Made by a program: the position numbers and the translations under genes. Positions 47,474 through 57,857 of a stretch of DNA of 64,000 nucleotides are shown piece by piece (within the stretch, counting starts at the first letter, position 1; each line of letters starts with the position of its first letter). Below the pieces are notes generated by a model. That model was not told the DNA's origin. It worked only from the letters and a program-made list of their open reading frames with translations, and ran no database searches. This stretch comes from Eucommia ulmoides (Eukaryota > Streptophyta > Magnoliopsida > Garryales > Eucommiaceae): contig CM028328.1 of assembly GCA_016647705.1 (NCBI GenBank), forward strand, positions 39,284,501-39,348,500, in the 5' to 3' direction.

Positions 47474-47865
47474 GAACTACGTCAGACCTGATCTTTGGTA
47501 ACCACCAAAGTACGTAGGCAGCTCATGTTGGTTCGGTCACACCTTTAATAACAAACCTCTTTCCTTTAACGAGACAATATTGAACTACGTTTGACCTGAT
47601 CTTTGGTAACCACCCAAAGTACGTAGGCAACCCATGTGGGTTCAGTCACACCTTTAACGACACAAACCATATCCTTTAAACGAGATAAGAATGAACTACA
47701 TTTGATCTGAGCTTTGAACCACCCAAAGTACGTAGGTAGCCCACGATCCGAGTTCGGTCACCATAAACAATATAAAACAGTTTGCTACCCTAACCAAAAC
47801 AAACTACGTTATGACCTAATTTCTCATTCGAGATACGTAGGCAATCCACGTGCGAGTTCGGTTGC
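47474..47865 (+). repeat. Four tandem two-hairpin units in the Tat A LTR
   Basis: Units start near 47474, 47582, 47693 and 47800 (period 107-111 bp). Each reads CTACGT, GACCTGAT, a variable stem-loop (CTTTGG..CCAAAG or TCTC..GAGA), TACGTAGGC, a second potential stem (AACCC..GGGTT) and TTCGGTCA. CTACGT can pair with ACGTAG around the first stem. Related units are at 18280-18543 and 63899-63968. Confidence 0.85.
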
Positions 47866-48474
47866 ATATTTAAACAACTTAGTCTTACTTTGAATTTCAT
47901 TTAGTATAGCTTTCATATTTACATTACTATCTGTATATAAGCTGTTATTGGGTGTCGCTGACTAGTATTACCTCTAGTATTTACCTTCTTTACATTATAT
48001 CATGCAAAACAACATAAAAGACGAAAAACTTTTAAAAAGGGAATTGTTTTTGTTTAAGCAATCAAAGAAAACTACTTGGATACTATTTACAGTGAATATC
48101 TATTTAAATTGAGGTACCGTCTTCAGACTGGTGCAATGGAGTATCTAACATCTTCTCCGAGTATAACTAACTCTTGAATTTCAAGAATATATTTGGTACA
48201 TAGACCTATAGATATCAAAACATGGGCCATTTTTTGAATTTTCAAAATCCCGCTGACCTAGCGCACTATCTAACCCCATGCTAGGTGGCGACTTTGTTTT
48301 TAACGTAAAATCTCGGTCCAAGAAGTTTTGCAAAATCGACGCCTAGAAAAGTCCCGGAAAAACCATTTTCAAAATGAACAGATTAGGACGACTTAGAGAG
48401 GAAAGGTTGAAACTTGTTTTATCCTCTTCCCGATTCTCTACTTCTTCCGCCATCAAAATCCTGGGTGCGTCAGC

Positions 48475-48493
48475 TGGAAACTCCGTTGTGGAC
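48475..48493 (+). other. Tat/Ogre-type primer-binding site of Tat A
   Basis: TGGAAACTCCGTTGTGGAC lies two bases after the LTR. It corresponds to TGGCGACTCCGCTGGGGAC with four changes. Confidence 0.8.
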
Positions 48494-49740
48494 TTCATAA
48501 GAGCGTCAGGCATAGTTGGAGTCTAAATCTATATTCACTGTTAATAACATCCAAGCATTATGTCTTTAATTTCAAGCATAAACAATTCCCTACAAAAACC
48601 ACAACGGTAACAACAATAACAGTAATAATAATAATAATTCAAAACAGTAATAAACATGTCATTTCATATGTATATATCAACATGCATACATATTTACTGT
48701 CTTTATTTACTGCATTTACATTTATTGTCTTTAAATATCGCATTTAAATACTGTCTTTATATTTCTGCATTTATATTACTGTATACTCTCTCTAATGCAC
48801 GAGCAATTACTTTGTATTGCATAACATTAATGGCCCAAGCCATAAACCTCTTAGGGATAGGGAGACCGACAGCAGGGGCTGAAGCCGGTGATTCCATCAT
48901 GTTGATCTAAGCTCTGAAAACCTTTAAGTTAGAAAGAGAAGTTCGGAGAAGCAAGGCAGGGGTGTTCCTCCCCTGGGATCCAGCTACGCTAAGATGGGCG
49001 TTCCCCCGGAGAGGACGCTGGAGGTTTGAAGGTTTGGGAACCGAACTTTTTATGATACGCTAGAAGAAAAACCAAAACCGCATATAGTGAGCCTAGAATA
49101 GAGGAAAGCCAAAACCCTGATCTACTTAGGACACAATGTTGGAGAGAGATTTAATTTTGTTGTCAGTATGTCATTACTCTGAAACCTTACAAAAAGAAAT
49201 ACCTCTGGGATTAATAAAGAACGGATTGGCCAATTAAGAATTTACATTCCTCTTTACTGATGTTCATGCTTATAGTCTCTAGTTGTATCCAAAAAATTTG
49301 ACTGTTGAACAAGCCGTGAGAGAGTAAAAAGAATCCTTATTATGACTATACGAGGCTTTATTAGACTTGGAAACTTTATTTTGTACGGATTCAGATCTTG
49401 CTTCAATTTGAGGTCGACATTGACTAAGAATTGATATGGGATTTCTATTAAAACCAAAATAAAAGTGTCAAATCGAGTCTGCAATTATAAGTAAAGTAGA
49501 CTTCGTCTGTGGAGTAGTCGTGAAAAAATTCGATATGGTTATAAATTATAAATTTTGGAACTAATGGAAATCTCGTCTCAAACTAAGTCATAGTCAAACC
49601 ACAAATGCCTATGTAAGCAAAATAATGACACGACCATCGTCTAGGCAGGAAAAATTGCTTTGCGTAAGAAAACACTCGTCTCTCGTTCGCCAGTTCACAC
49701 TTGGGCGCAAGCATGACAACCTATCCTAATGGAGGATATA
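48494..49740 (+). other. Leader of Tat A between PBS and gag
   Basis: Mostly AT-rich with a (TAA)n-like run near 48620-48640. A compact GC-rich part (48950-49030) includes CCTCCCCTGGGATCC, with pairing potential to nearby GGAGAGGA. Some Ogre elements have an extra ORF here. I find no convincing one on the plus strand. Confidence 0.5.
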
Positions 49741-51341
49741 GAGGAACGGCCGAGTGAACCTATCGGGCTAGTACAATTGGAAAAAGACATAGTTGTGTTA
49801 AAACAGTCCGTGGGTTAGATTTTGTAACTCCTGCAACAACTATACCACTCTCAGCAGAACTCTGTAACCTCTGTTCAAACCCCGAACCCAAAGGAACCAA
49901 TAACCAGCCATCAGCCCTCCAGCTCCCAAGGTCCTAGCCTGGTTACCAGAGAAACAATCCCTACTGAACCTCAGCCACAAGTCACTCCGACTGTGACTGA
50001 CCCAAACCCAAGTACCATCTTAGCTAAAGCAAATTCTAGCCCAGATTTACCAAAAACAAACGACCAATTCAAAAGAGAGGTAAAAGAACATTTTCAAAAG
50101 ACATCCCTACTGACAGATAAATTACTTCAAATGGAAAGGAAACTCCAGGAAGTAAAGAAGGGAGAATATGGAACCAATACCCGATATATTGACTTGTCTT
50201 CTATACCCAAAGTAAAGTTTCCTAACAACTTTTTTATGCCCACATTCAGGAAATACGACGGATCAAGGTGCCCAGACTGACACATCCAGAGGTTAAGAAT
50301 GAGATAGGGGCATATATCCACAACAAGGCATTAGCCGTCCAACTCTTCCAACAATCGTTAGACAGACCTGTTGCTTGTTGGTACTTGACAATAGAACATT
50401 CGAAGGTGAAGATGTTCCATAACATAGTTAAGGTCTTCTACAAGCAATACGACTATAATCAGGAAGTGTCACCGGATAAGATTTTTCTTTAAACCTTGAC
50501 TAGGAAGAATGGGGAAAGTTTTCGGGAATATGCTGTCTGATGGAGGGATAGAGCCACATAAGTAGTAGCTCCAGTTAAGGATACCGAGATAGTCCAAATG
50601 TTCGTACAGGCTCAACCTCGCCCTTACTACGAGCTTTTACTAAGCACACTGGATGTCTTATTCTCCAACGTGATCCTTCGAGGGGAATATATAGAAGAAG
50701 GCGTTAGGACCGGCAAAATTCAAAAACTGACCAAGCAGGAACATAAAGAGCAGTACCTGAGAAGAAAGACCCTGAAGTGACAATAGTTGGCCAGGGACAA
50801 AAAAACCAACAGAACTTTATACATCAGTATAAATCTCAGCAGCTCAATTTTCTCAAGATTGAGAACCAAACCTTCCCAAAGCAACCACTTCAATACGCAC
50901 CACCACCTCCTCAAATTACACCACCATCTCAGCTAGCACCACCACCTCAGTTCACACCACTGCCTCAATTGGCCCTTTTTCCAGCTCTAGCATATAACCT
51001 GTATCCATATCAACCCCTCTTACAAAGCTTCACCACGACCTCCAAACACATCCAACTACCAACAAAATTATAGACCTAACAGAGAACCAAGAAAGTTCAC
51101 CCCTCTCCCTGTAACCCTTTTTCGAATCTTCGAGGAATGTGTTAAAAATAAAATGCTTGAACCTATAACCCCAAAGCGACTAAACATCAATAGCCCATAC
51201 TACAACCCAAACCAGTTTTATGCCTATCACTGTGGAACACTTGGCCACCATACTGATAACTGCATCTCTCTAAAACACAAAATACAAGACCTAATAGAAG
51301 CCAAGGTAATATGTTCCCCAAAAGAGGGAGAGACTTCCTAG
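49741..51341 (+). pseudogene. Tat/Ogre gag
   Basis: Gag builds the virus-like particle. Readable parts in order: a coiled coil (LVQLEKDIVVLKQ, about 49776), a Pro/Thr/Gln-rich linker, a second helix (LLQMERKLQEVKK), and FRKYDGSRCPD where Tat gags have a conserved KYDG..DP. Then come MFHNIVKVFYKQYDYN, GESFREYA.WRDRA and LSTLDVLFSNVILRGEYIEEGVRTGKI. A Pro/Gln-rich stretch follows (50880-51040), then a knuckle-like YHCGTLGHHTDNC..LKHKIQDLIEAKVI near 51220-51310. Stops and frame shifts lie near 50280 and 50490, among others. Confidence 0.85.
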
Positions 51342-52059
51342 CTTAACTGTTAGCAAAACTCGTTACGCAAACATGATAACTCAACTCCAACCGTTAACAC
51401 GGTCGGACGAGATTGGGAAACCGATTCGAATGACTATACTGGAATATAGAAAACTGATCCCAAACCACCCGGAGCAGTATGGGTAGAATCCAGAAATTGC
51501 CCTAAAGCATATTGGATAGACATGTCAGTCTCGCCTACGAATAATAGACCTATCTCTCCTATCGATTGGGGAAGTGAATTCGACCAAGAAGACAACAAGG
51601 GTAAGGGACCTGTGATAGATGAGAGTACATAACTATTAGGTGGAGAAGGAGGAACCTCTCAAGGGCAAGAAGAGCTAGACAAGATGTGGGGATAAATTGA
51701 TACGCTAAACATGAATGTCACCAATATAGTTGTTGTAGTCGAGCGGGTCTTGAACGTGTATCAACCACCCAAGAAGGAACCTCCGAGAAATAAAACGTTG
51801 CTCTCACTTAAGAAAAGATTTTACCTCAATTACCTGAGTCAGGATGACGAATCTAATCAAGCCTCAGAAACCAGGTGGCAAAATAACTCTCTACCAGGAG
51901 AACTTCAGCACCTAGGGTGGACAACTAAGCTATCCGAATCAGTATAATCCCTAGATTAACATGCCTGATTGTGGCTTTATGAAGCTAAACCTTGACCAGC
52001 CTTGGGGCTCAGAAGTTTCTCACTTCACCATATAACTGCAAGCTTGTCAGAATCCGATA

Positions 52060-53110
52060 ATGATCCGACCAAAAACCATGCTAACCTTCGAAACACCAAA
52101 ACAAGAACCGGTGAAAGACTTGAAAGAAGTGCCTTGGAACTACTCTACAGCGATTAAAACCAAGGTCGTAAGGATAGAAGACCAAGTAGACGAGATCGAA
52201 GGTATTACTCGGAGTGAAAGAGTATTTGCTGCCCCAGACTTACTGAAAGTACCAGACAAAGAACCCAATGGTATCCTTAAGAGGACTATCATTGATGAGG
52301 AAGCACAAGAGTTCATAAAAGTAGTTTAGAGAGTACAAGGTCATCGAGCAATTGGGCAAAGCACTGGCAGAGATTTTGATCCTATCATTGCTAATAACCT
52401 CCAAAGTACATCAAAATGCAATATTGAATGTCCTTAATGAGGCCAATGTACCAACTTCCACATCACATGATCACTTCACTAATATAGTGGAGCATATGCT
52501 CAGCACCAATCTTGTAAACTTTACTGACGACAAGATACCCTCTAAAGGAACTGGGCGTGTCAAACCTCTCAACATATCAGTACAGTATCGGGATTTCATC
52601 ATCTCTAGAGTTCTGGCAGACAATGGGTTCGCGCTTAGAGTATGTCCTCTGAGTATGTTAAAGAAGATAGGGGTAAACAAGGACTGAATTCAGAGTACTA
52701 CTATCATCATCAGAGCCTTCGATGGTAAAAACATGGAGTCTATGGGAGAAATACGCTACTAATCGTTATAGGCCTGTTCACTTTTCAAGTAGACCTGCAA
52801 GTCTTGGACATACCAACTGCCGATAACCTACTTCTCGGAAGGCCCTAGATACACTCAGCTAGGGCAGTTTCCTCGTCACTCTACCACAAGATAAAGTTTG
52901 TCTTCAAGGACAGTATTATCACCGTCTTTGCTAAGGCAGATCATGCCATCTGTCAAACCCCTGTTGAACCTGTAAGAGTAGCCGAGCAGGCCAACCAAAC
53001 AACTTCTTTCCAGTCATTCGGCATTGCTAGTGCTTCATATGTTCGAGAAGGAAGTCTACCAGCAACACCCAGACTGTTCGTTGCTACCATTCTGTTAGCT
53101 ACCCATATGA
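52060..53110 (+). pseudogene. Tat/Ogre aspartic protease
   Basis: The protease cuts the polyprotein. Upstream: GITRSERVFAAPDL and DEEAQEFIKVV, then LNVLNEANVPT. The catalytic region is ISRVLADNGFALRVCPLSML (about 52605-52660), with DNG where many families have DSG or DTG. It is followed by IIIRAFDGKNMESMGEI and a decayed flap. A stop lies right after VNKD (52686), with more downstream. 51350-52060 is a decayed linker in several frames. Confidence 0.82.
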
Positions 53111-53147
53111 ACATTATTAATTGAAACCCGATGATATACATTGAGAA

Positions 53148-54249
53148 AGGCAAAGCGAGACTACAATATCTGTTTGGGGATCAGTCAGAAGCTAGACACC
53201 TACGGATAGGGATTTGTTCCAAGCCTAAACAAGGGATTCAGCAAACAACCTGGGAAGAATGGAGAACTGGGGGTAATATTTCATATCTGAGTCAACTTTC
53301 CATTCGCCACTGGCACAGTCCAAGCTGATGAAGAAGAGAAGAAAGACAAACCAGAATTTGTGATAATCCCATATCGACCAAACCTAACCTTCCAGCATCG
53401 TGGTCAGAGGAGTCAATCTGCATGATCAATGAGGAAAGAGATGATGTCGAAGCAGCAGAGCCAGCTAGCAGCCTCAGTAATTGGAAAGCTCGTCCAATCC
53501 TAGTGCAACGAGGAGCTTGGTAATCAACAAGCATTTATAACATTTCCTATCTGACTAGCCACCAGATAGTAGAGATTATAATATCTCTAGGCTCTTTTTG
53601 ACTTTTTCAATTTCATTTTTTGTATTGCAATACTAGTCATGCTAAGATAATAACATATTTAAAATCAGACTTTTATGTTTACTTTTTAGGTGCCTAAAAG
53701 GCAAAGCGAGACTACAATATCTGTTTGGGGATCAGTCAGAAGCTAGACACCTACAGATAGAGATTTGTTCCAAGCCTAAACAAGGGATTCAGCAAACAAC
53801 CTGGGAAGAATGGAGAACTGGGGGTAATACTTCATATCTGAGTTAACTTTCCATTCGCCACTGGCACAGTCTAAGCTGATAGAGAAGAGAAGAAAGACAA
53901 ACCAGACTTTGTGATAATCCCTTACCGACCAAACCTAGCCTTCCAGCATCGTGGTCAGAGGAGTCAGTCTGCATGATCAATAAGGAAAGAAATGATGTCG
54001 AAGCAGCAGAGCCAGCTAGCAGCCTCGGTAATTGGAAAGCTCGTCCAATCCTAGTGCAATGAGGAGCTTGGTAATCAACAAGCATTTATAACATCTCCTA
54101 TCTGACTAGCCACCAGATAGTAGAGATTATAATATCTCTAGGCTCTTTTTTGACTTTTTCAATTTCATTTTTTGTATTGCAATACTAGTCATGCTAAGAT
54201 AATAACATATTTAAAATCAGACTTTTGTGTTTACTTTTTAGGTGCCTAA
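53148..54249 (+). repeat. 551-bp direct tandem duplication spanning the presumed intron end
   Basis: Copy 1 starts near 53148 and copy 2 near 53699, offset 551 bp, with roughly 97 percent identity by eye. Each copy ends in a T-rich stretch and TTTACTTTTTAG|GTGCCTAAA, which looks like a splice acceptor. Ogre elements have an intron between protease and RT, so the second copy's AG (54240-54241) would be the functional acceptor feeding the RT exon. Confidence 0.9.
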
Positions 54250-57064
54250 ATAAACTTGAATACAATCCATATAATAATGAATCACCTTTTCCCAACGAGT
54301 ACAATCTAGACAAGAAAATAAATCGGGAGTTAATGGAAATCGAAACGGAAGATGATCTTATACCCGAGAACACCGAAGAGGTACGAAGAGCCTTAGAAGG
54401 GTTTAAGGAACGACCTACCCCCAGTCCAGACGAGACCGAAACAGTGAACCTAGGAGATCCAGAAAATACGAGGGAAATGAAAATTGGGAAGTCGATTAGT
54501 AGCCAAGAGAGAGAAGACATGATATCCCTGTTAAGGGAATATCAAGATGTTTTCCCTTGGTCCTATGATGACATGGTAGGACTATCAACTGACATCGTGA
54601 TGAACAAGCTTCCCATCAAGGAGGGAGTCAGACCAATCAAGCAAAAGCTCCAGAAGATGCGACCCGATATCAGCCTGTAAGTTAAGGAAGAGATCGTGAA
54701 GGAGTTCGAAGCTCGCCTCATAGAAGTCTGTACTTACTACAAGTGGTTGAGTAACATAGTGCCAATACCCAAGAAAGACGGAAGAATCCGGGTCTATGTT
54801 GACTATAGAGGCCTCAACGGAGCAAGCCCGAAGAATGAATTCCCACTGCCAAATATCTATATCATCCTGGACAACACTCCCAGGTGTAGGATTTCATCCT
54901 TCGTGGACGGATTCTATGGGTACAATCAAATCCTAGTCAACGAGCAAGAAAAGCATAAGGCCGCCTTCACAACGCCTTGGGGGTATTCTATTATCGATCC
55001 ATGCCGTTTGCACTTAAGAACGCTGGAGCAACTTATCAGGGAGCCATGACGACCATGTTCCACACAAAAATGGAGGTATATGTGCATGACATGATAGTGA
55101 TATCAAGGGAAGACGAAGACCATTTGGAACACTTAAAGAAGATGTTTAATCACCTCCGAAAGTTCTAACTAAAACTCAACCCGACTAAGTGTGCATTCGG
55201 AGTAGTGTCTGATAAGCTACTCTGATTCATAGTTAATCTACGGGGGATTGACATTGATCCTACCAAGATTAAAGGCATAATTAAAATGCCTGCACCTAGA
55301 ACGGAAAAAAAATATTTGTGGTTTTCTTAGGAGAGTGAATTTCATTGCCCGTTTCATTTCGCAATTGACAGCAACTTGTGAACCGATCTTCAAACTATTG
55401 AGAAAGGAATCAAATGGGAAATGGAACAAAGAATGCCAGGAAGCCTTGAAGAAAGTCAAAACCTATCTATTGAACCCTCTTGTCTTGGTACCACCCCAAC
55501 GAAGAAGACCGTTGTTCATGTACCTCACCTTCTTGGAAACTTCTATGGGTGCAATGTTGGGACAACATGACAGTTCAGGTAAGAAGGAACAAGCCATCTA
55601 CTATGTTAGTAAAAGATTCTCCTCGTATGAAGAAAAATACTTTGAACTAGAGAAAACCTGTTGCGCGTTAGCCTGGACTGCTCAAAGGTTATGTCACTAT
55701 CTGCTGTACTTTATTACACACTTGATTGCTAAAAAGAATTCTCTAAAGTACATATTTGAAAAGCCTGTGCTCATCGGAAGAATATCCAAGTGGCAAATGC
55801 TACTGACTAAGTTCGACATTGTATATGTGACTCAGAAAGCAATCAAAGGCCAAGCAATCGCCGACCAAATTGCAAATAATCCAAAAGCCGATGAAAGGTC
55901 CATGGAGACTGAGTTTCCCGACGAATCTATTACATTACTACCTAGCGATAAGGATGAGCATATATGGAAAATGTACTTCGACGGAGCTAGCAACTCGAAC
56001 GAGGCCAGTATCGGTGCCGTCCTAATCTCTCCGTAAGGTCAGCAATGTCCAGTCGTAGCTAAGTTAAAGTTCACCAATACCAACAACACTACCGAGTACG
56101 AAGCTTGCATCACGGGTTTAGAGTTGGCCAAGAACTTGAAAATCAAAGAACTGATAGTATACAGGGACTCAAAGTTGATTATAAACCAGATCACTGATAA
56201 GTACGCGACGAAAGATGCCAAACTAATCTGGTACAACAACTACTTACTTGAACTTTGTGAAGCTTTCTCAAAGATCGAGTTCGAGCATGTACCACGACTT
56301 AAGGACGATTCCACTGATGCCCTTGCAACGTTAGCCTCTATGATATCGGTGATCAATGAAGAAGACGAGGAGATTCCCGTAAATATCAAGATATACTGGT
56401 AACCAGCTCATTGCAATCAGGTAAAGGCTGAAGAGGATGAAGAACCTTGGTATGTAGATATGCTAAGGTTCTTAAGAAATCAAGAATATCCTGAAGGAGC
56501 CGATAGCTTGAGTCAGAGAACCTTGCGAAGACTAGCGGGTCAATTCTTTCTTAGCGGCAACACCTTAATACAAGAGATCACAAGACTTGGGTCTCTTAAG
56601 GTGTGTGGGCACCCGAGAAGCAATACAACTCGTGAAGGAGGTACATAGCGGACCACACATGAATAAGTTCATGTTGTCTAAGAAGATCCTACGAATTGGA
56701 CACTTTTGGTTAACCGTGGAGGACGATTGCATAAATTTCGTGAGAAGATGTCAGAGATATGAAGTACACGGTGACCAGATCTATTTACCCCTAACAGACT
56801 TGCATTACCTAGTGGGCCTGTGGCCTTTCTCAATGTGGGGAATGGATGCCATAGGTCCAATAACGCCGATGGCACTAAGCGAATGCCGATTTATCCTAGT
56901 GGCTATAGACTACTTCACTAAGTGGGTAGAGGCAGTTTCGCTTACTCATGTCACCCAGAGGACCGTAACGAGGTTCTTCAAGGAGAATATCTTGTCACGT
57001 TACGAAGTATTGCAAACCTTGATCTCCGACAACGCCCAAAACCTGAAAGGAGGTATGATGAAAA
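54242..57064 (+). pseudogene. Tat/Ogre RT, RNase H, second RNase H and integrase N-part
   Basis: After the presumed acceptor: LEYNPYNN, then DMISLLREYQDVFPWSYDDM, LPIKEGVRPIKQKLQKM and PIPKKDGRIRVYVDYRGLN. RT then reads FVDGFYGYNQI, FTTPWG, KNAGATYQ and EVYVHDMIVIS, so the catalytic YVDD Asp is His (about 55076-55090). RNase H follows (QHDSSGKKEQAIYYVSKRF, EKTCCALAW), then a Tat-type second RNase H (MYFDGASNSN, TEYEACI, YRDSKLI, DALATLASM, about 55970-56365). Integrase has DCINFVRRC, FSMWGMDAIGPI, AIDYFTKWVEAV and LISDNAQNL. Several stops and shifts. The frame halts at 57064 and resumes at 61674. Confidence 0.92.
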
Positions 57065-57288
57065 CCATTTATCAAGGTTTTAAATATCGGCTGTTACGGT
57101 ATGTAACGGCCGATTCGTATTGGAAATCGAACCCTCCGATACCAATACACGGCCGATTCCGGAGTCTAGGGACGATTCACACTGAATCGGGCCGTTACGG
57201 CCTGTACAGGTCTAATTTCAGCCGATACCCATGTGAGGAGAATCTGTCAACTTTCTTTAGAGAATCTTCCATATAATTGAGCAGAGGA

Positions 57289-57857
57289 GAAGAAAAAAAT
57301 AGTATTAGACAATTTTTTTTTACTAATTAGCAGAAAATCAAAGAGCTCCTTGCCAAATTTTGAGATATCATATCAGTCGCAGCGTTGCCAAACCCTAAAA
57401 GAAACAACTCGTCGCCGAACATAGCTCTCGCCGGCGACGTCACAGTCGCAGCTCTTCTCTGTCGCTCTCCGTCGCGTCGCAACTCCTGGTCGTCGCGATG
57501 TTGCCTCACTCCATTTCTCTCTCTCTCTCTCTCTGTGCATCTTATTTGGGCGTGTGAGTGAGTGTGTCGGTTCATTGATTTGGGTGGGTGTGTTTGGTTG
57601 ATAATTAGGGGGGGTTTGGAAATAATAATGATTTATAAAATGATAAATGACTGGTTTACAATTTAGTCCTAAAATTTTCTAACTTCTATTTTTATAGCAT
57701 TTTTTTTGTCATTATTATTTATAACATTATATATATAAATATATAACTATATATATAATGGTTAATTTAGTGTTAATTAGCTTTAATTATGATTTTAGTA
57801 AATAGTATGAATTAAATTTGTATATGTAAATTGCAAAAAATTAAAATTTAACAAAAT
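57289..57857 (+). other. 5' leader of the hAT transposase gene
   Basis: 57360-57550 is GC-rich and CT-rich (TCGCCGGCGACG, then a CTCTCTCT run at 57520-57532), like a plant 5' UTR or first exon. 57600-57857 is AT-rich and intron-like, with tata repeats near 57730. No coding motif was found. Confidence 0.5.

Larger units (their letters stand above)
37898..48472 (+). repeat. 5' LTR of Tat A, split by a CACTA-like remnant
   Basis: The left arm is 37898-38310 and the right arm about 45850-48472, so about 3 kb of LTR proper. Compared with the copy at 15656, about 215 bp are missing where the insertion lies. TATAAATA is at 46546-46553. The LTR ends gtgcgtca before the PBS, and the R-like part has four two-hairpin repeat units (47474-47865). 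Confidence 0.85.

Noticed and set aside
47474-47865. tRNA-like reading of the GGTTCGGTC motif in the LTR units
   Set aside because: GGTTCG recalls the T arm, but the neighbouring stem lies on the wrong side and there is no acceptor stem or anticodon arm.
49254-49484. 76-codon minus-strand frame in the Tat A leader as an Ogre ORF1
   Set aside because: Ogre ORF1 lies on the same strand as gag. This frame is on the opposite strand and is not recognisable.
57327-57575. 82-codon Arg-rich minus-strand frame
   Set aside because: It overlaps the CT-rich leader of the hAT element. The composition alone explains the open frame.
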